A stretch of 64,000 bases of DNA. It comes from Streptomyces sp. NA02950 (GTDB lineage Bacteria; Actinomycetota; Actinomycetes; Streptomycetales; Streptomycetaceae). The position numbers and the translations under genes were made by a program. The notes under the pieces were generated by a model. It saw nothing but the letters and a program-made list of their open reading frames with translations. It did not search any database and was not told where the DNA came from. Within the stretch, counting starts at the first letter, position 1. Each line of letters begins with the position of its first letter. Location: positions 310,001 through 374,000 of the forward strand of contig NZ_CP054916.1 of assembly GCF_013364155.1 (NCBI RefSeq), in the 5' to 3' direction. Positions 25,601-38,258 of the stretch are shown piece after piece.

Positions 25601-28600
25601 CGGATACTCCGGATCAACCGGAACGTAAGCAGCACCAGCCTTCAACACCCCCCACAACACCACCACAAGATCAACCGACCGCTCCATCAACACAGCAACC
25701 CGACTCTCAGGCCCCACACCCCGCCCGACCAACCACCAGGCCACCCGACTCGACCGCTCATCCAACTCCGCATACGACAACGACAAACCCGCATCATCCA
25801 CCACCGCCACCGCACCCGGCGTCCGCCCCACCTGCACCCCGAACAACCCCGGCAACGTCCCACCACAAACACCCACCACCGTGTCATTCCACTCCCCCAC
25901 CACCCACCGCCGCTCGGCCGCGTCGAGTAGTTCCAGGCGGCCGACACGCATCCCCGGGTCGGCGGCCACCTGGTCCAGCACCCTTACGAGCCGTTCGGAC
26001 AGGGCCCGGACGGTGCGTTCGTCGAGGACGTCGGGGCGGTAGTCGAGCCGTAGTTCGAGCTGGTCGCCCGGGATGACGCCGAGGAACAGCGGGTAGTGGG
26101 CCGCGTCCTCGCCGTCCAACCGGCCCACGTTGACGCCGTCGAGGCGCAGCGGGCCTTGAGGGTGTCGCGGATAGTTCTCGTACGCCAGCAGGGTGTCGAA
26201 TGCCGCGCCCGCACCGGCGAGGCGCTGGATTTCGGTGAGGCCGAGGTGCTGATGTGCCATCAGTTCGACCTGTCGGGTCTGTAGCTCGGCGAGAAGTTCG
26301 GAGACCGTCAGGCTCGGGTCGAGACGCACACGTACCGGGATGGTGTTCATGAGCAGTCCGAGCATCCGCTCGGCACCCGACAGATCGGCCGGACGGCCGG
26401 CCACGGTGGCTCCGAACACGATGTCGGTCCGGCCGGTGACCATGCCGACCAGGACGCCCCACGCTCCCTGGATCACCGTGTTGAGGGTGAGGCCGTTGAC
26501 ACGCGCCATGTCCCCCAGCCGCGCGGTCAGCTCCGCACCGGCCGTCGTGGTGATCGTCCGGGGTGGCATGGGCTCGCCGCCCCGGTCGTCGGGGGCGACA
26601 AGGGTCGGCTCGGAGGCACCGGACAGGGCTTCCCGCCACGCGTCCCGGGCGGCTTCCTTGTCCTGGCGCTCCAGCCAGGCGAGGTAGTCCCGGTACGGGG
26701 TCGCCGATGGCAGTCCGCTCGCGTCGCCCCCGGCCGCGTAGATCTCGGAAAGCTCGTCGAACAGGACGGGCAGCGACCAGCCGTCCAGCACGATGTGGTG
26801 AAGCGTCACGAAGAGCCGATGGCGTGCCGAACCCAGCCTCACCAGTAGCACCCGGAGCATCGGCGGGGCCGCCAGGTCGAACCGGGCCTGCTCCTCCCGC
26901 ACCAACCGCGCCACCTCGGCCTCAGCATCCGCCTCGGATAGGCCGGACAGACCGGACAGGTCCACCTCGCGCCAGGGCAGCACGGCCTCGGCGAAGACCA
27001 CCTGGACGGGGCGTTCCATCCGGGACGTCTGCCGGAACCCGGTCCGCAGGGCGGCGTGCCGGTCCAGCAGAGCCTGCCACGCGCGGCGCAGGATCCCGGT
27101 GTCGAGCGTGCCCTCCAAGTCGACGAAGGTCTGCTCGACATAGATGTCACGGGTTTGCTCGTCATACCGAGCGTGGAAGAGCAGGCCCTCCTGCAGCGGG
27201 GACAGCGGCCATACGTCGATCAGGCCCGGGACGTCCCTCTCGAACTCCTCGACGTCCTCCTGCCCCAGCGTGACCAGGGGGAAGTCGGACGGGGTGTGTC
27301 CGCCGCTGCCGTCCCGGCCGGCGTGGGTGGCGAGTCCGGTCAGCATCGCCGACCAGCCGGAGGCCAGTTCCCGCAGCGTCTCCTCGTCGAACAGGCCGAC
27401 GGGGCCGACGAGGGAGACGGTCAGCTCGGAGCCTTTCAGGCCCTCGGACACCAGGCCGCCGGCTTCCAGTGCGTGGGAAGCGACCATGCGGGGGTCGGGC
27501 CGCCCGTCCAGGCCCAGGCCGTCGACGGGCCGCCAGCTTCCGCCAGAGGTGGCGGGGTCGGTGTGCGTGAGCCGTCCGAGGTAGTTGAAGCCGATCTGTG
27601 CGGCGGGCAGTGCGGCGAGTTCGGAGGCCGTCTCCGGGTTGAGGTGACGGAGCATGCCGTAGCCGAGCCCCTCGCCTGGGACGGCCCGCACCTGCTCCTT
27701 GACCTGCTTCAGCAGCCGACCCGCCTCCGGGCCACCCGCCCGTACTTGTGCCAGATCGGCGGAGCCGGTCTCCAGCCGTACCGGATGGGAGCTGGTGAAC
27801 CAGCCGACCGTGCCGGTCAGATCCATGTCGTCGGCGAGCGGCACACGGCCGTGCCCTTCCACGTCGACCAGCAGCCCGCCGGGGACGTCGCGTCCACCGG
27901 CCGGACGCCACTCCTCCACGGCCGCCGCCAGACCGGTCAGCAGCACCTCGTCGACACCGGCGTGGAACGCGGTGGGCACTTGGGTCAGCAGCGCCTCGGT
28001 GACGGACATCGGCAGTCGCAGCTCGACGCGTCGCATGCCGGCACCCTCGGTGTCGACGGCCGGATCCAGGGCACGGTCGGTGAGCGGGGCGTCCGGGCCG
28101 TCCAGCAGCCGGGTCCAGGTCGGCAGTTCGTCCACGCGCTCGGCACTCATCGCCTGCTCGGCCAGGGCAGTGGCCCACTGCTGGAACGAGGTGCCCGCGG
28201 CGGGCTCCCCACGGTCCGCGGCCGACTCCCCACGGTCCGCGGCCGGCTCATCCGGGTCGGCGAGCGCGTACGCGGCGGCCAGGTCCGGGACGAGTGTCCG
28301 CCAGGACACGACGTCGATCACGAGGTGGTGGGCCACCAGCAGCAGTCGGCCAGGAGCGCCCGGCCCCGCGTCGAACCAGACCACCCGCACCATGACCCCG
28401 GCCACCGGGTCGAGTTGCCGCACGGCCTGCTCCGCCTCGGCGGCCATGTCTTCCGTTCCGGCACACACCACGCAGTCGGCGGCCGTCACCCCGTGGCCAG
28501 GCTCCGGGATCACCAGCCGACCCGCTTGCCCGTCGAACTCCAGCCGCGCGCGCAGCAGACCGTGCCGGTCGAACAAGGCCTGCACCGCCGCCGCCAGCCG

Positions 28601-31600
28601 GTCCGGATCCAGCCCTGCGGGGACCTCCAGCAGCATCGACTGGGAGAACGTCCCGGTGAGCGCCGCCGAGCCCGCCCGCTTGGCGAGTTCCAGCATGGCG
28701 GGGGTGAGGGGCACCGGCCCGCTGCTCCGCCTGCCGGGCACTGCCGCGTCAGTGGTGGCCGCACCGGCTACGCGGGCCAGTGCGGCGGGGGTGCGGTGTT
28801 CGAAGACCTGCCGGGCGGTGATCACCGCACCCGCGCGACGGGCGCGGGCGACGACCAGCATCGACATGATCGAGTCGCCGCCCAGCTCGAAGAACGACTC
28901 CTCGGCACCCACCCGGTCCAGGCCCAGCACCTCGGCGAACAAGCCGCACAGGAGTTCCTCGCCCGGGGTCTGCGGGCCTCGGCCGGTGCCGCCGGTGAAC
29001 TCGGGCGCGGGCAGGGCCGCGCGATCCAGCTTGCCGTTGACGGTGACCGGCAGAGCGTCCAGGAGAAGGATGGCCGAGGGGACCATGTAATCGGGCACCT
29101 TGCCCGCCACATACCTCCCCAGCATCTCCGCGTCGAGGTCGTCACCGGCCGGGACCACATACCCCACCAGACGCTTGGCACCCGGCTGATCCTCCCGCAC
29201 CACCACAGCGACCTGACCGACGCTCTCATGCGCCGCCAACACCGCCTCGACCTCACCCGGCTCGATCCGGAAACCACGGATCTTCACCTGATCATCCGCA
29301 CGCCCCGCGAACACCAACTGACCCTCGGCGCTCCACCGGACCAGGTCACCGGTGCGATACATCCGCTCACCCGACCCACCGAACGGCGCCGCCACAAAAC
29401 GCTCCGCCGTCAGACCCGAGCGACCCGCGTACCCACGCGCCAGCCCCGCCCCGGCCACATACAACTCGCCTATGACGCCCGGCGCCACCGGACGCAGAAA
29501 CTCATCCAGCACATACACCCGACTGTTGTCCATCGGATACCCGAGCGGCACACCATCCGGCACCAACTCCCCAGCCCTGAACGCCAACTGCGTCGTAAAC
29601 GCCGTCGTCTCCGTCGGCCCGTACGTCGTACGAACCGTCACCTCCGGATACCTCTCCAACAGGGCCCGGATCGCGGACGCGGACACCACATCCCCACCCG
29701 TGGACACCTCCCGCACCCCAGCAAAGATCTCCGGCGACTCCTCCGCCAACACCCGGAACAACCCCGCCGTCGCATGAACATTGGTCACACCATGCTCAGC
29801 AATCAAACGACCACGCACCGCCGCATCCTTCTCACCCTGCGGCAACACCACCAGCCGCCCACCCCGCGCCAGCGTCACCCACAGCTCATACGTCGAGGCG
29901 TCAAACGCATGGTTGGCCTGCACCAGCACCCGCTCCACCACATCGTCACGCCAAACACGGTCCGCAACAAAAGCCGCAATGTTCCCGTGAGTGACCGCCA
30001 CACCCTTCGGCACACCCGTCGAGCCCGAGGTGTACATCACATACGCCAGACCGTCCGGCGACACAGCCACCTCAACCGGCCCATCCGCCCCCGCGACTTC
30101 ATCAACCACCACCGGGTCATCCCACCGCACGGCCCCGGCCACCCGGCCCGCATACGCCCCGGTGGTCAGCACCAGCGAAGGCGCCGCATCGGACAGGATG
30201 AAACCAATCCGCTCAGCCGGATAGTCCGGATCCACCGGCACATAAGCCGCCCCCGCCCTGACCACACCCAACAAAACCACCACCAGCTCCGCCGAGCGAT
30301 CCATCACCACACCCACCCGGCTCTCCGGACCCACCCCCCGATCCACCAGCCAACGCGCCACCCGCTCCGCCCGAGCATCCAACTCGGCATACGTCAACGT
30401 CACATCCGAACCGACCACCGCCACCGCATCCGGCACACACCCCACCCGCACCGCGAACAACTCCGGCAGCGTACGAACCGACAACGGCCGAGCGGTGTCA
30501 TTCCACCCCTCCACCACCCGCCCCACCTCGGCAGGCTCCAACACCTCCAGCCGACTCACCCTGATCGACGGATCCGCCGCCACCTGCTCCAGCACCCGCA
30601 CCAGCCGGTCCGCGAGCGCCCGAGCCGTGGAGCCCTCGAACAGGTCGGTCGGGTACGACAGGTCGCCGTCGATGCCGTCCGGAGTGCCCTGACCGTTCCG
30701 GTGCTCGGTGAGGGTCACGGACAGGTCGAACCGGGCGGGCACCGGCGCGGTCTCCTCGGTCCGCACGGTGAGGCCGGGCAGTTCCCAGGCGGGGGCCGGT
30801 ATGTTCTGGAGCGCCAGCATGATCTGGAAGAGGGGGTGGCGTGACAGCGAGCGCTCGGGACTGAGATCGTCCACCAGCCGCTCGAACGGCACGTCCTGAT
30901 GGGCGAACGCCGCCACGTCGGTCTCCCGGACCCGGGCCAACAGCTCCTCGAACGTCGGGTCACCGCTCACATCGGTGCGCAGCACCAGCGTGTTCACGAA
31001 GAAGCCGACCAGGTCCTCCACGGTGGAGTCGCCACGGCCGGCGACCACCGTGCCCATGGGAAGGTCGGTTCCGGCGCCGAGTCGGGCCAGGAGCATCGCC
31101 AGCGCCGTCTGGATCACCATGAACAGGGTGGCCGAACCGTGCTGAGCGGCCTCGGTGAGCGCGGTGTGGGTGGCACCGTCCACCCGGACCGGCACCGACC
31201 CGCTCTCGAACGACGGCACCGCGGACCGGACCCGGTCCACGGGCAGCGTCAGTTCCTGGGGGAGGTTGTCCAGCACGCCGCGCCAGTAGCCGAGTTGGGC
31301 GCACAGCAGGCTGTCCGGGTCGTCGGGGTCGCCGAGGACGTCGCGCTGCCACAGGGCGTAGTCGGCGTACTGCACCGGCAGCGGCTCCCAGTCCACCGCG
31401 GAACCGGCACGGCGTGCCTGGTACGCAGCCTGGAGGTCGCGGGCGAGGACACTCATCGACCAGCCGTCGACCGCGATGTGGTGCGCCACCAGCAGCAGCA
31501 CGCACTCGGTGTCGGTCAGGACCAGCAGCTCGGTCCGCCACGGCAGATCGCGGGCGAGGTCGAAGCGCCGGCGGGCGGCCTCGGCCAGCGCGGCGGGCAG

Positions 31601-34600
31601 CTCGTCCTCGGCGAGCCGCCGCCGGTGCAGCCGGGGCCGGCCCTCCGGGCCGTGCAGGATGTGCTGCCGGGGGACGCCGTCCCTCTCGGGAAACACCGTA
31701 CGCAGGATCTCGTGCCGCTCGGCCAGGTCACCGAGCGCGGCCTCCAACCCGGCCACGTCGAGCGCACCGGACATGCGCAGCGCCAGCGGCACGTTGTAGG
31801 CCGCGCCCGCGCCGGCCTCCTCCAACTGGCCGAGGAACCGCATGCGCTGCTGGCCGAAGGAGAGCGGCAGTGGGTCGGGGCGGGTACGCGCGACGACCTG
31901 GAGGCGTGCGGCATCCCGCTCCCGCTCCAGCAGGGCGGCGATGCCCGCAGCCGACGAGGCGCCGAACAGCTTGCGGATGTTGATCTCGGCACCGAGGTCC
32001 TTGCGGATCCGCCCGATCAGCCGCATGGCGAGCAGCGAGTCGCCGCCCAGCTCGAAGAACGACTGCTCCGCGCCGATGCGTTCGAGGCCCAGCAGCTCAC
32101 CGAACAGCCCGCACAGCGCCTCCTCCAGCGGGGTCGCCGCGCCCCGGCCCACGGTGTCGCCCAGGGTGGGCGCCGGGAGCGAGGCCCGGTCCAGCTTGCC
32201 GTTGACCGTCATCGGCAACGCGTCCAGTACCACCACGGCCGAGGGCACCATGTAGTCCGGCAGAGCCCGCGCGGCGTGCTCGCGCAGCGCGCCGCCGTCG
32301 ACGTCCTCAGCGACCGGGACGGCATAGGCGACCAGCCGCTTCACACCCGGCTGGTCCTCCCGGGCCACCACCGCCACCTGCCCGACGCTCTCGTGTGCCA
32401 CCAGCACCGCCTCGACCTCACCGAGCTCGATGCGAAGACCACGGATCTTCACCTGGTCGTCCGCACGGCCGGCGAACACCAACTGGCCCTCGCGGGTCCA
32501 GCGCACCAGGTCACCCGTGCGGTACATCCGCTCGCCCGGGTCCGAGAAGGGGCAGGCGACGAAGCGCTCGGAGGTCAGGCCGGGGCGCCGGACGTAGCCG
32601 CGCGCCAGGCCCGCCCCGGCGACGTACAGGTCACCGACCACCCCCGGCGCCACCGGGCGCAGGAACTCGTCCAGGACGTACACCCGGGTGTTGGTGACGG
32701 GAACGCCGAGGGACACCGCGTCCGGAACCGGGTCGGGAGCCGCCCAGGCGGTGACGACGACGCTGGCCTCTGTCGGCCCGTACTCGTTGTGGAAGGTGCG
32801 TCCGGGGGCCCAGCGTCGGACCAGCTCGGGCCCGTACTCCTCACCGCCCAGGACGATGTGCCGGACGGTGTCCCGTACGGTCGCCGAGCGCTCGTCGTCG
32901 CCGACGATCGACTCCAGGACGCTCGGGGTGAACGTGACGGCGGTGACGGCCAGTTGCTCCAGCTCCGTCAGGGTGTCGCCGTCGCGGCGGGCGACACAGA
33001 GGGTGGCACCGCCCGCCAGCGCGGGGAAGATTTCCGCGACGGACACATCGAACGACACCGACGCGAACTGGAGCACCCGGTCGCCCGGACCCCAGCCGTA
33101 GCGGTCCACGCGCCAGGCCACCAGGTTGGACAGGCCCCGGTGGGTGACCGCGACGCCCTTCGGTGTCCCGGTCGACCCGGAGGTGTAGATCACGTACGCC
33201 GTATGGGAAAGGCGCAGGGGGGCGGCCCGGTCGGCGTCGACGGGCGCGGTCGTGGGAGCGGCAGCGATCTCGCCCGCGGTGGACGGGTCGTCCATGGCGA
33301 GGAAGGGGAAGGGGGCATCGGCCGGTGCGCTCGCACGGGTGCACAGAACAAGCACAGGGTTGGTGTCGGCCAGCATCAGCCGGATACGGTCCGCCGGATA
33401 GGCGGGATCCACGGGTACATAGGCGGCACCCGACGTGAGCACGCCGAGCAGTACGGCGACCAGCTCGACCGACCGCTCCATGAGGACGGCGACCCGGTCC
33501 TCCGGGCCGATGCCGCGGCCGAGCAGCGCGTGGGCGACCTGGTTCGCACGCGCCTCCAGCTCCGCATACGTCAGCGTGACCTCCCCGTCCGTCACCGCCA
33601 CGGCATCCGGGGTGCGGGCCACCTGGGCCCGGAACAGCTCGGGCAAGGTCCGGGCGGAGGTCTCCCGGGCGGTGTCGTTCCAGGTATGGAGCACCGCCTG
33701 CCGTTCGGTCGGGTCGAGCACGTCCAGCTCGCTGAGCCGCATTCCGGGTTCGGCGGCCACCTGCGCCAGGACAGCCTGGAGCCGACGGGCGAGGTCGTGG
33801 GCCGTGGTGCCGTCGAACAGATCCTTGGCGTACCGAAGGTCGCCCGCGATCCCGGCCGGCGCGCCGCGCTCATCTCGGCGCTCGGCCAGGTTGAACGACA
33901 GGTCGACGCGCGCCGGGACCGCCTCGTCGGGCAGTGCTCGTTCGTCCACGGCTTCGACCGTCAGGCCCGGCAGTTCCCATTGCGCGGGCGGCACGTTCTG
34001 CAGCACCAGCATGATCTGGAACAGCGGATGCCGGGACAGTGACCGCTCCGGGTTCAGCTCGTCCACCAACCGCTCGAACGGCACGTCCTGATGGGCGTAG
34101 GCCGCCAGATCCGCATCCCGGACCCGCCCCAACAGCTCCGCGAACGTCGGATCGCCGCTGACATCGGTGCGCAGCACCAGCGTGTTCACGAAGAACCCGG
34201 CCAGATCCTCCAGCGCACGGTCTCCCCGCCCGGCCACCGCCGTACCCACCGGGAGGTCGCTCCCCGCGCCGAGCCGGGTGAGCAGCATCGCCAGCGCCGC
34301 CTGCACCACCATGAACACGGTGGCCGAACCCTGACGCGCCACCTCCAGCAGCGCCGCGTGTGTCTCCGGGTCCACCTCGACCGCCACGGAGCCACCCCGG
34401 AACGACGCCACCGCCGGCCGCATCCGATCCGCCGGAAGCGCCAGCTCCTCCGGCAGGCCGGTCAATGCCGCCCGCCAGTAGTCCAGTTGGCCGCTGATCA
34501 GGCTGTCCGGGTCGTCCGGATCGCCCAGCACCTCACGCTGCCATAGCGCGTAGTCGGCGTACTGCACCCCCAGCGGCGCCCACTGCGGCACACCACCACC

Positions 34601-37600
34601 CAGCCGAGCCGCATACGCCACCCGCAGATCACTCGCCAGGACCCCCATCGACCAGCCGTCCACCGCGATGTGATGCGCCACCACCAGCAGCACGCACTCA
34701 CACTCCGACAGCGCCACCAACGACACCCGCCACGGCAGCTCACCAGCCAGATCAAAGCCCCGCGCCGCCTCCCCGACCAGCACCCCCGCCAGCTCCGCCT
34801 CGCCGACGTCGCACACGTGTAATTCCGGCCGACCCGCCGCACCCACCAGAATCCGCTGCCGCGGCACACCATCGACCGCCGGAAACACCGTACGAAGACT
34901 CTCGTGCCGATCGGCCACATCACCCAGCGCGGCCTCAAGCGCGGTCAGGTCCAGGTCACCGGAGAGGCGCAGCGCGAACGCCATGTTGTAAGCGGCGCCC
35001 ACCCCCGCTTCCTCGAGCTGGTTGAGGAACCACATCCGCTGCTGGCCGAACGACAGCGGCAGCACATCGGGGCGGTCCGCCGCGACCAGGGCGGCGCGGA
35101 CTCCGGTGTCCCGCCGGGCGTCGACCATTCGGGCGAGTTCAGCGACCGTGGGTCCACGGAACAGATCACTGATACCAATCTCGGCGTCGAGCACCGTACG
35201 GATCCGGACGATCAGACGGGTCGCCAGCACGGAGTCGCCGCCCAGCTCAAGGAACGAGTCCTCGGCTCCCACCCACTCCAGGCCGAGCACCTCGCGGAAC
35301 AGACCGCACAGGATCTCTTCCATCGGCGTGGCCGGACCGCGCCCGGTGGATCCGCCGAACTCGGGGGCGGGCAGCGCCGCCCGGTCCAGCTTGCCGTTGA
35401 CCGTCACCGGCAGGCCGTCCAGGACCACCACAGCAGCGGGGACCATGTACTCGGGGAGCCGGTCGGCGACGTACTCCCGCAGCGTCTCGGTCTCCCCATC
35501 GGCGACCGGTACGACGTAGGCCACCAGCCGTTTGACCCCCGGCTGATCCTCCCGGGCCACCACCGCCACCTGACCGACACCCTCATGCCCGGCCAGCACC
35601 GACTCGATCTCACCCAACTCGATCCGAAAACCACGGATCTTCACCTGATCGTCAACCCGGCCCGCGTACAGCAGCTCACCCTGGGCGGACCACCGCGCCC
35701 TGTCGCCCGTCCGGTACATGCGATCCGAGCCGGGGAACGGGCACGCCACAAACCGCTCCCCCGTCAAACCCGGACGCCCCGCATACCCCCGCGCCAGCTG
35801 CACCCCCGCCAAATACAACTCACCCGTCACCCCAGGCGGCACCGGACGCAAAAACTCATCCAGCACATACACCTGCGTGTTCCACACCGGACGCCCAATC
35901 GGCACCAACCCCCCGACCACCCCACCCGCACAATCCCACCACGTCACATCCACCGCAGCCTCAGTCGGACCATACAAATTGAACAACCCCACCCCACCCA
36001 ACCGGACACCGAACTCCTCCACCACCTCCCACCCCAACGCCTCACCACTACAGATCACCCACCGCAACCCCGACACCACCCCCACCCCCACCGCCCGCAC
36101 AAACGCCCCCAGCATCGACGGCACAAAATGCATCACCGTCACACCACACCGACCCACCACATCCACCACATACGCCGCATCCCGATGCCCACCCGGCCGC
36201 GCCATCACCAACCCCGCACCCACCACCAACGGCCAGAAAAACTCCCACACCGACACATCAAAACCCGACGGAGTCTTCTGCAACACCCGATCATCCCCAC
36301 CCAGAGGAAACCGACTCTGCATCCACACCAACCGATTCACAATCGCCCCATGGCACACCACCACACCCTTCGGACGACCCGTCGAACCCGACGTATACAT
36401 CACATACGCCGGATGAGACCCCAACACCCTTGACACCACCGGACCCGCAGAATGCGACGCCACCTCCGCCACCGTCCCCGGCGCATCCCACACCACCCAC
36501 CCCGAAGACCCAGCCGCATCACCAGCGGTCGCACTCGTACACACCACCACCGCCGGACCAGCATCCTCCAACACATACGCAATCCGCTCCGCCGGATACT
36601 CCGGATCAACCGGAACGTAAGCAGCACCAGCCTTCAACACCCCCCACAACACCACCACAAGATCAACCGACCGCTCCATCAACACAGCAACCCGACTCTC
36701 AGGCCCCACACCCCGCCCGACCAACCACCAGGCCACCCGACTCGACCGCTCATCCAACTCCGCATACGACAACGACAAACCCGCATCATCCACCACCGCC
36801 ACCGCACCCGGCGTCCGCCCCACCTGCACCCCGAACAACCCCGGCAACGTCCCACCACAAACACCCACCACCGTGTCATTCCACTCCCCCACCACCCACC
36901 GCCGCTCGCGGTCCATGAGGGCGTCGAGCCGTCCCACCGGGGTGTGGGGTGCCTCAGCGGCCGCTTCCAGGAAGGCGCTGAAGGCCTTTTGGTGGGCGGT
37001 GAAGTCGTCCGTGCCCGGCGACGAAACGTCGCCGTCGAAGTCGATCCGGATCCGGCCGTCGCCGGATCCCCCACGGACGGTGATCATCAGGTCCTCGACG
37101 GGCGGGACCGAGACGTCGTGCGCCCTACCCACCGAGCCCGCGAAATCCAGGTCGTGGTCGAAGGCGACAACGTTGACCAGAGGCCCGAACTGCCGTTTGC
37201 CGCCGGCCGGCCAGTCGAGTTCGCGACGCAGGTCCTCGCCCCGGAACCGCTGGTGCCGTGCGATGTCGCGCAGTTCGTCCCGCGCCCTCCGGGCCAGGGT
37301 GAGGGTGTCGTCCCGCGGATCGACCCGCACTCGCATCGGCACGATGTTGGCCATCGTGCCGGGTGTGCGCCCGGAGAGCGCCGTGATCCGGCCTGTCACG
37401 GAGACGCTGAAGACGACATCCTCAAGTCCGGTGATGCGGCTGAAATAGGCGGCGGCCGTGCCGATGACAACATGTGCCCAGTTGACGCGGGACGCCGCGG
37501 GCAGCTGTCGTAGCCGCTGCGCGCTGGAGGCGTCGAGCCAGGTGGTCTCCCGCCGGAAGGCGGCGTCGGCCCCGCCGCCGACGGGCAGGCTCACCGGGTC

Positions 37601-38215
37601 GGGCCGGTCGGCGAAGCGGCCGGTCCAATAGGCGCGGTCCCGGTCCTGGGCGGCGGAGCCCCGGTACCTCTCCTCCTCGTCGAGGAGGTCCGTGAGCGAT
37701 CCGAACCGGGGGCGGGCACAGGGCGTCCCACGGACGAGGGCGGTGTAGATCTCCGCCACGCGCCGCCCGAAGACGGACCAGCCGTAGGCGTCCATCACGA
37801 CGTGGTTGTACCGCTGGTACCAGAGGTGACGGTGCTCGGAGGTCCGCAGAAGCGCGTAGGAGAAGAGGGGGCTGGCCGTCGGATCCGCCGGGGAGGCCAG
37901 GTCCTCGCGCATCCAGGCATGCGCCTCGCCCTCCGGGTCCGGGGAGGCGCTCAGGTCGAGAACGGTGAGGGACCACTCGGGGTCCGCGGGGATCTGGTGG
38001 GGGCCGGCGAGGTCCTCCTCGATCCGGACGTTGAGTCCCTCGGTCTCCGCGACGGCCTGCCGCAGCGCGGTCTCGAACGTGGGCCCGTCGACCGGCCCGT
38101 CGATCTCCACGTACTCCCCGGAGTTGTAGACGGGGCTGGGATCGCCGATGCGCTGCGCGAGCCAGATGTCGTACTGGGCCGCGGACAGGGGCAGTCGACG
38201 GTCGTCCTGAGACAT
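17951..38215 (-). CDS. Nonribosomal peptide synthetase, first subunit (modules 1-5)
   Basis: This 6754-aa NRPS starts the peptide chain. Approximate residues: starter C 1-440, A1 440-960, T1 965-1025; C2 1055-1500, A2 1515-2015, T2 2030-2090; C3 2110-2560, A3 2565-3070, T3 3085-3150, E3 3175-3640; C4 3660-4095, A4 4100-4615, T4 4630-4700, E4 4715-5175; C5 5195-5635, A5 5640-6140, T5 6160-6220, E5 6245-6735. I place the start at ATG 38215 ([14 protein letters not shown]), six bases after a GAGGGG ribosome site. A longer in-frame start at 38410 lies inside the carrier-protein gene and is rejected. The N-terminal C domain resembles starter domains of siderophore-type synthetases and should take an acyl group from the free carrier protein 43 nt upstream. 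The stop overlaps the next NRPS start as GTGA. Confidence 0.96.
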   Translation of the reverse strand: MSQDDRRLPLSAAQYDIWLAQRIGDPSPVYNSGEYVEIDGPVDGPTFETALRQAVAETEGLNVRIEEDLAGPHQIPADPEWSLTVLDLSASPDPEGEAHAWMREDLASPADPTASPLFSYALLRTSEHRHLWYQRYNHVVMDAYGWSVFGRRVAEIYTALVRGTPCARPRFGSLTDLLDEEERYRGSAAQDRDRAYWTGRFADRPDPVSLPVGGGADAAFRRETTWLDASSAQRLRQLPAASRVNWAHVVIGTAAAYFSRITGLEDVVFSVSVTGRITALSGRTPGTMANIVPMRVRVDPRDDTLTLARRARDELRDIARHQRFRGEDLRRELDWPAGGKRQFGPLVNVVAFDHDLDFAGSVGRAHDVSVPPVEDLMITVRGGSGDGRIRIDFDGDVSSPGTDDFTAHQKAFSAFLEAAAEAPHTPVGRLDALMDRERRWVVGEWNDTVVGVCGGTLPGLFGVQVGRTPGAVAVVDDAGLSLSYAELDERSSRVAWWLVGRGVGPESRVAVLMERSVDLVVVLWGVLKAGAAYVPVDPEYPAERIAYVLEDAGPAVVVCTSATAGDAAGSSGWVVWDAPGTVAEVASHSAGPVVSRVLGSHPAYVMYTSGSTGRPKGVVVCHGAIVNRLVWMQSRFPLGGDDRVLQKTPSGFDVSVWEFFWPLVVGAGLVMARPGGHRDAAYVVDVVGRCGVTVMHFVPSMLGAFVRAVGVGVVSGLRWVICSGEALGWEVVEEFGVRLGGVGLFNLYGPTEAAVDVTWWDCAGGVVGGLVPIGRPVWNTQVYVLDEFLRPVPPGVTGELYLAGVQLARGYAGRPGLTGERFVACPFPGSDRMYRTGDRARWSAQGELLYAGRVDDQVKIRGFRIELGEIESVLAGHEGVGQVAVVAREDQPGVKRLVAYVVPVADGETETLREYVADRLPEYMVPAAVVVLDGLPVTVNGKLDRAALPAPEFGGSTGRGPATPMEEILCGLFREVLGLEWVGAEDSFLELGGDSVLATRLIVRIRTVLDAEIGISDLFRGPTVAELARMVDARRDTGVRAALVAADRPDVLPLSFGQQRMWFLNQLEEAGVGAAYNMAFALRLSGDLDLTALEAALGDVADRHESLRTVFPAVDGVPRQRILVGAAGRPELHVCDVGEAELAGVLVGEAARGFDLAGELPWRVSLVALSECECVLLVVAHHIAVDGWSMGVLASDLRVAYAARLGGGVPQWAPLGVQYADYALWQREVLGDPDDPDSLISGQLDYWRAALTGLPEELALPADRMRPAVASFRGGSVAVEVDPETHAALLEVARQGSATVFMVVQAALAMLLTRLGAGSDLPVGTAVAGRGDRALEDLAGFFVNTLVLRTDVSGDPTFAELLGRVRDADLAAYAHQDVPFERLVDELNPERSLSRHPLFQIMLVLQNVPPAQWELPGLTVEAVDERALPDEAVPARVDLSFNLAERRDERGAPAGIAGDLRYAKDLFDGTTAHDLARRLQAVLAQVAAEPGMRLSELDVLDPTERQAVLHTWNDTARETSARTLPELFRAQVARTPDAVAVTDGEVTLTYAELEARANQVAHALLGRGIGPEDRVAVLMERSVELVAVLLGVLTSGAAYVPVDPAYPADRIRLMLADTNPVLVLCTRASAPADAPFPFLAMDDPSTAGEIAAAPTTAPVDADRAAPLRLSHTAYVIYTSGSTGTPKGVAVTHRGLSNLVAWRVDRYGWGPGDRVLQFASVSFDVSVAEIFPALAGGATLCVARRDGDTLTELEQLAVTAVTFTPSVLESIVGDDERSATVRDTVRHIVLGGEEYGPELVRRWAPGRTFHNEYGPTEASVVVTAWAAPDPVPDAVSLGVPVTNTRVYVLDEFLRPVAPGVVGDLYVAGAGLARGYVRRPGLTSERFVACPFSDPGERMYRTGDLVRWTREGQLVFAGRADDQVKIRGLRIELGEVEAVLVAHESVGQVAVVAREDQPGVKRLVAYAVPVAEDVDGGALREHAARALPDYMVPSAVVVLDALPMTVNGKLDRASLPAPTLGDTVGRGAATPLEEALCGLFGELLGLERIGAEQSFFELGGDSLLAMRLIGRIRKDLGAEINIRKLFGASSAAGIAALLERERDAARLQVVARTRPDPLPLSFGQQRMRFLGQLEEAGAGAAYNVPLALRMSGALDVAGLEAALGDLAERHEILRTVFPERDGVPRQHILHGPEGRPRLHRRRLAEDELPAALAEAARRRFDLARDLPWRTELLVLTDTECVLLLVAHHIAVDGWSMSVLARDLQAAYQARRAGSAVDWEPLPVQYADYALWQRDVLGDPDDPDSLLCAQLGYWRGVLDNLPQELTLPVDRVRSAVPSFESGSVPVRVDGATHTALTEAAQHGSATLFMVIQTALAMLLARLGAGTDLPMGTVVAGRGDSTVEDLVGFFVNTLVLRTDVSGDPTFEELLARVRETDVAAFAHQDVPFERLVDDLSPERSLSRHPLFQIMLALQNIPAPAWELPGLTVRTEETAPVPARFDLSVTLTEHRNGQGTPDGIDGDLSYPTDLFEGSTARALADRLVRVLEQVAADPSIRVSRLEVLEPAEVGRVVEGWNDTARPLSVRTLPELFAVRVGCVPDAVAVVGSDVTLTYAELDARAERVARWLVDRGVGPESRVGVVMDRSAELVVVLLGVVRAGAAYVPVDPDYPAERIGFILSDAAPSLVLTTGAYAGRVAGAVRWDDPVVVDEVAGADGPVEVAVSPDGLAYVMYTSGSTGVPKGVAVTHGNIAAFVADRVWRDDVVERVLVQANHAFDASTYELWVTLARGGRLVVLPQGEKDAAVRGRLIAEHGVTNVHATAGLFRVLAEESPEIFAGVREVSTGGDVVSASAIRALLERYPEVTVRTTYGPTETTAFTTQLAFRAGELVPDGVPLGYPMDNSRVYVLDEFLRPVAPGVIGELYVAGAGLARGYAGRSGLTAERFVAAPFGGSGERMYRTGDLVRWSAEGQLVFAGRADDQVKIRGFRIEPGEVEAVLAAHESVGQVAVVVREDQPGAKRLVGYVVPAGDDLDAEMLGRYVAGKVPDYMVPSAILLLDALPVTVNGKLDRAALPAPEFTGGTGRGPQTPGEELLCGLFAEVLGLDRVGAEESFFELGGDSIMSMLVVARARRAGAVITARQVFEHRTPAALARVAGAATTDAAVPGRRSSGPVPLTPAMLELAKRAGSAALTGTFSQSMLLEVPAGLDPDRLAAAVQALFDRHGLLRARLEFDGQAGRLVIPEPGHGVTAADCVVCAGTEDMAAEAEQAVRQLDPVAGVMVRVVWFDAGPGAPGRLLLVAHHLVIDVVSWRTLVPDLAAAYALADPDEPAADRGESAADRGEPAAGTSFQQWATALAEQAMSAERVDELPTWTRLLDGPDAPLTDRALDPAVDTEGAGMRRVELRLPMSVTEALLTQVPTAFHAGVDEVLLTGLAAAVEEWRPAGGRDVPGGLLVDVEGHGRVPLADDMDLTGTVGWFTSSHPVRLETGSADLAQVRAGGPEAGRLLKQVKEQVRAVPGEGLGYGMLRHLNPETASELAALPAAQIGFNYLGRLTHTDPATSGGSWRPVDGLGLDGRPDPRMVASHALEAGGLVSEGLKGSELTVSLVGPVGLFDEETLRELASGWSAMLTGLATHAGRDGSGGHTPSDFPLVTLGQEDVEEFERDVPGLIDVWPLSPLQEGLLFHARYDEQTRDIYVEQTFVDLEGTLDTGILRRAWQALLDRHAALRTGFRQTSRMERPVQVVFAEAVLPWREVDLSGLSGLSEADAEAEVARLVREEQARFDLAAPPMLRVLLVRLGSARHRLFVTLHHIVLDGWSLPVLFDELSEIYAAGGDASGLPSATPYRDYLAWLERQDKEAARDAWREALSGASEPTLVAPDDRGGEPMPPRTITTTAGAELTARLGDMARVNGLTLNTVIQGAWGVLVGMVTGRTDIVFGATVAGRPADLSGAERMLGLLMNTIPVRVRLDPSLTVSELLAELQTRQVELMAHQHLGLTEIQRLAGAGAAFDTLLAYENYPRHPQGPLRLDGVNVGRLDGEDAAHYPLFLGVIPGDQLELRLDYRPDVLDERTVRALSERLVRVLDQVAADPGMRVGRLELLDAAERRWVVGEWNDTVVGVCGGTLPGLFGVQVGRTPGAVAVVDDAGLSLSYAELDERSSRVAWWLVGRGVGPESRVAVLMERSVDLVVVLWGVLKAGAAYVPVDPEYPAERIAYVLEDAGPAVVVCTSATAGDAAGSSGWVVWDAPGTVAEVASHSAGPVVSRVLGSHPAYVMYTSGSTGRPKGVVVCHGAIVNRLVWMQSRFPLGGDDRVLQKTPSGFDVSVWEFFWPLVVGAGLVMARPGGHRDAAYVVDVVGRCGVTVMHFVPSMLGAFVRAVGVGVVSGLRWVICSGEALGWEVVEEFGARLGGVGLFNLYGPTEAAVDVTWWDCAGGVVGGLVPIGRPVWNTQVYVLDEFLRPVPPGVTGELYLAGVQLARGYAGRPGLTGERFVACPFPGSDRMYRTGDLGCWTPDGELLYAGRVDDQVKIRGFRIELGEIESVLAGHEGVGQVAVVAREDQPGVKRLVAYVVPSGDGVDGEALRAHAGRIVPEYMVPAAVVVLDGLPVTVNGKLDRAALPAPEFGGSTGRGPATPMEEILCGLFREVLGLERIGAEDSFFELGGDSIMSMLLVTRARRAGVLLTARNVFEHRTPAALSRAAATVEATGSTDERGTGTVPLTPLMRELAERSGPTVLTGAFSQTMVLEVPPGLELSGLEAALGTLLDHHDVLRARLVLVGGEPDALEVPEKGSVRPVLRRVDAAGVAGDRWALRVRAVAEEEAGRLDPVAGRMLRVVWFDAGVERPGRLLLVAHHLVVDGVSWRVLVPDLVAAYVSGAGVVLDAVGVSFRGWARALVAEAVRPERVAELPGWLSVLEGADPVLGRRGLDPVVDTVAGGTCRVEVRVPVGVTAELLTGVPAVFHAGVDDVLLAGLVAALDERGGLPGGVLVNVEGHGREPLADDMDLSRTVGWFTSSYPVRLDPGTVDHGRIRAGGVEAGRLLKRVKEQLRAVPGDGLGYGMLRHLNPDTALEFAELPEARIVFNYLGRFTPAHDTPDGAWQPAPDTAMGGTADDGMVLTHELDAGGLVRDLAGGPELTLTLACPAGLFDDTALEAIASAWAAMLTGLAAHAGEPDGGGHTPSDFPLVTLAQEEVEELEAAVPALLDVWPLSPLQEGLLFHARYDEGARDVYVGRRHLDLEGDLDTELLRRSWRALLDRHASLRTAFCQPPGMESPVQVVVRDVDVPWREVDLSGLPAAEAEAEAARLAEEDLAPFDLTVPPALRLLLLKRGPARHRLLVTSHHIVLDGWSLPVLFGELSTIYAAGGDASGLPPVTPYRDYLAWLGRQDKAAARDAWRDLLAGADDPALVGPVDGGGAPVEHVVARTGDALTLALRETAREHGLTLNTVVQGAWAVLVGMLTGRSDVVFGTTVAGRPADLPGVERMLGLFINTLPVRVRLRPGQRFTDLLTDLQAQQAELIAHQHLGLTEIQRLAGPGATFDTLVVYENYPHDPDATRLPGGLPITGGGGEEAAHYPLTLLATPGDGLELRLEYRPDVFDEASARELAARLNRLLEQLTRDPELRVADLDVLEPAERRRLLDEWNDTARAVPAALVTDLFEAQAARTPQLPAIVTAEAALTYAELEARANQVAHWLIARGIGPEDLVGVVMERSVDLFTVLLGVLKAGAAYVAIDPGYPAERIGFMLDDARPAALVCTRRNARSTAGFERLLWDDPGVAADLAGRPPTAPTDADRVVPLRPAHPAYVIYTSGSTGTPKGVAVPHRGFVNYVTWRIGAYGWGPGDRVLQFASVSFDTSVSEIFPTLAGGATLCVARRDGDLLLELETLTPNAVTFTPSVLETLTGDDARTEAVLRGIEHVVTAGEECGPDVVRRWAPGRAFYNEYGPTENTVDVTCWTAPAELPDTVSLGGPIANVRVYVLDEFLRPVPPGVTGELYVAGTGVVRGYLRRPNLSAQRFIACPFSVSGERMYRTGDLARWSPEGELRFAGRVDHQVKIRGFRVEPGEIEAVLAGHDSVGQVAVIARADRQDGHARTVKRLVAYVVAADPDTGIDAGALRDHVAGRMPEHMVPAAVVALDALPVTVNGKLDRDALPSPDLGARPAGRGPATPAEEVLCGLFREVLGVEWAGAEDSFFELGGDSIMSMLVVSRARRAGLVISARQMFEHKTPAALALVAGRAAAEPAAVVRETDVGIGSIPLTPVMRELAERAGPTALIGSLTQSMLVEVPAGLDLARLATAVQALLDHHDILRARLELADGRPHALVVPERGGGPTGADCLVRAATPDVTAEFRAAVDRLDPTAGVMLQLVWFDAGPAAPGRLLLVAHHLVVDGVSWRVLLPDLASAYEALEAGRDVRLDPVGTSFRRWAHVLRREAVHADRVAELPQWTRLLDGPDPLIGTRPLDPAVDTVAAGVHAVSLAVPVGVTTALLTRIPAAFYAGVEDVLLAGLVGALAEWHHTRGRTTASGMLVDIEGHGRVPLAEGPGGQDIDLTRTIGWFTGSHPVRLDPGTTPYAEIRSGAAAVGVLIKQVKEQLRSVPGDGLGYGLLRYLNPETAPALSEVPTAKIGFNYLGRFTSAAGQLDGHDIAGASWQPVGDVVLGGSADARMAVSHALEAGGLVRDLPEGPALTVTLTCPKGLLDRAALDELAAGWVAMLTGMAAHTDDPDGAHPGSGHTPSDFALVTLTQDEIDEFQIRLADEGGAR
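22640..27249 (-). other. NRPS module 4: C-A-T-E, predicted D-serine
   Basis: The C domain is the D-accepting type, following the epimerase of module 3. The pocket residues read D-V-W-H-I-S-L-V-D, a serine code. From about 24721 to 25909 the A-domain DNA is almost identical to module 1 (three mismatches seen). The carrier motif is LGGDSI. The E domain shares long near-identical stretches with module 6 at an offset near 9238 nt. Confidence 0.85.
24721..25909. repeat. Near-identical A-domain block, copy in module 4
   Basis: This block matches 35713-36901 at a constant offset of 10992 nt. I saw only three mismatches (near 25008, 25348 and 25550). It ends abruptly at both sides, and the sense strand uses codons such as TTG, GTT, TAT and GGT that the flanking NRPS sequence avoids. 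Confidence 0.9.
27250..31879 (-). other. NRPS module 3: C-A-T-E, unassigned substrate, epimerized
   Basis: An L-accepting C domain ([14 protein letters not shown]) follows an epimerase-free module. The pocket residues read D-A-Y-H-S-G-T-A-F, shared with modules 6 and 7. The carrier motif is LGGDSI. The E-domain active-site motif reads [10 protein letters not shown], with Val where the other E domains have Gly. A linker near 28205-28250 contains a 21-bp tandem duplication that repeats an AADRGE-like segment in the protein. Confidence 0.75.
31880..35089 (-). other. NRPS module 2: C-A-T, unassigned substrate
   Basis: The C domain ([14 protein letters not shown]) is the L-accepting type, as expected after module 1. 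The pocket residues read D-V-A-T-V-G-E-V-V, which I do not recognise; module 5 is its closest relative here. The carrier motif is LGGDSL and there is no epimerase. The C-domain DNA from 33481 to about 35048 is nearly identical to that of module 8. Confidence 0.75.
33481..35048. repeat. C-domain block of module 2, duplicated in module 8 (8723-10290)
   Basis: Several segments checked by eye across this span align to 8723-10290 at the same 24758-nt offset. They cover the A-domain start, the inter-domain linker and the whole L-type C domain. Small divergent patches (for example 33880-33960 against 9120-9200) interrupt the match. Confidence 0.8.
35090..38215 (-). other. NRPS loading/first module: starter C-A-T, predicted serine
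   Basis: The N-terminal C domain ([15 protein letters not shown], then [13 protein letters not shown]) looks like starter domains that acylate the first amino acid. Its active-site motif is NHVVMDAYG, so the second histidine and the aspartate are kept while the first histidine and the glycine are replaced. The A-domain pocket reads D-V-W-H-I-S-L-V-D, a serine code. The carrier motif is LGGDSV and there is no epimerase, so an N-acylated L-Ser is expected. Confidence 0.82.
35713..36901. repeat. Near-identical A-domain block, copy in module 1
   Basis: This is the partner of 24721-25909 and covers most of the serine-type A domain of module 1. Homology continues toward 35280 with short divergent stretches, while sequence beyond 36901 belongs to the unrelated starter C domain. 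Confidence 0.9.
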
Positions 38216-38258
38216 GCGAGTCCCCTCACTCCAGGTTCGGTACGTTGCGAGCGCGGCG

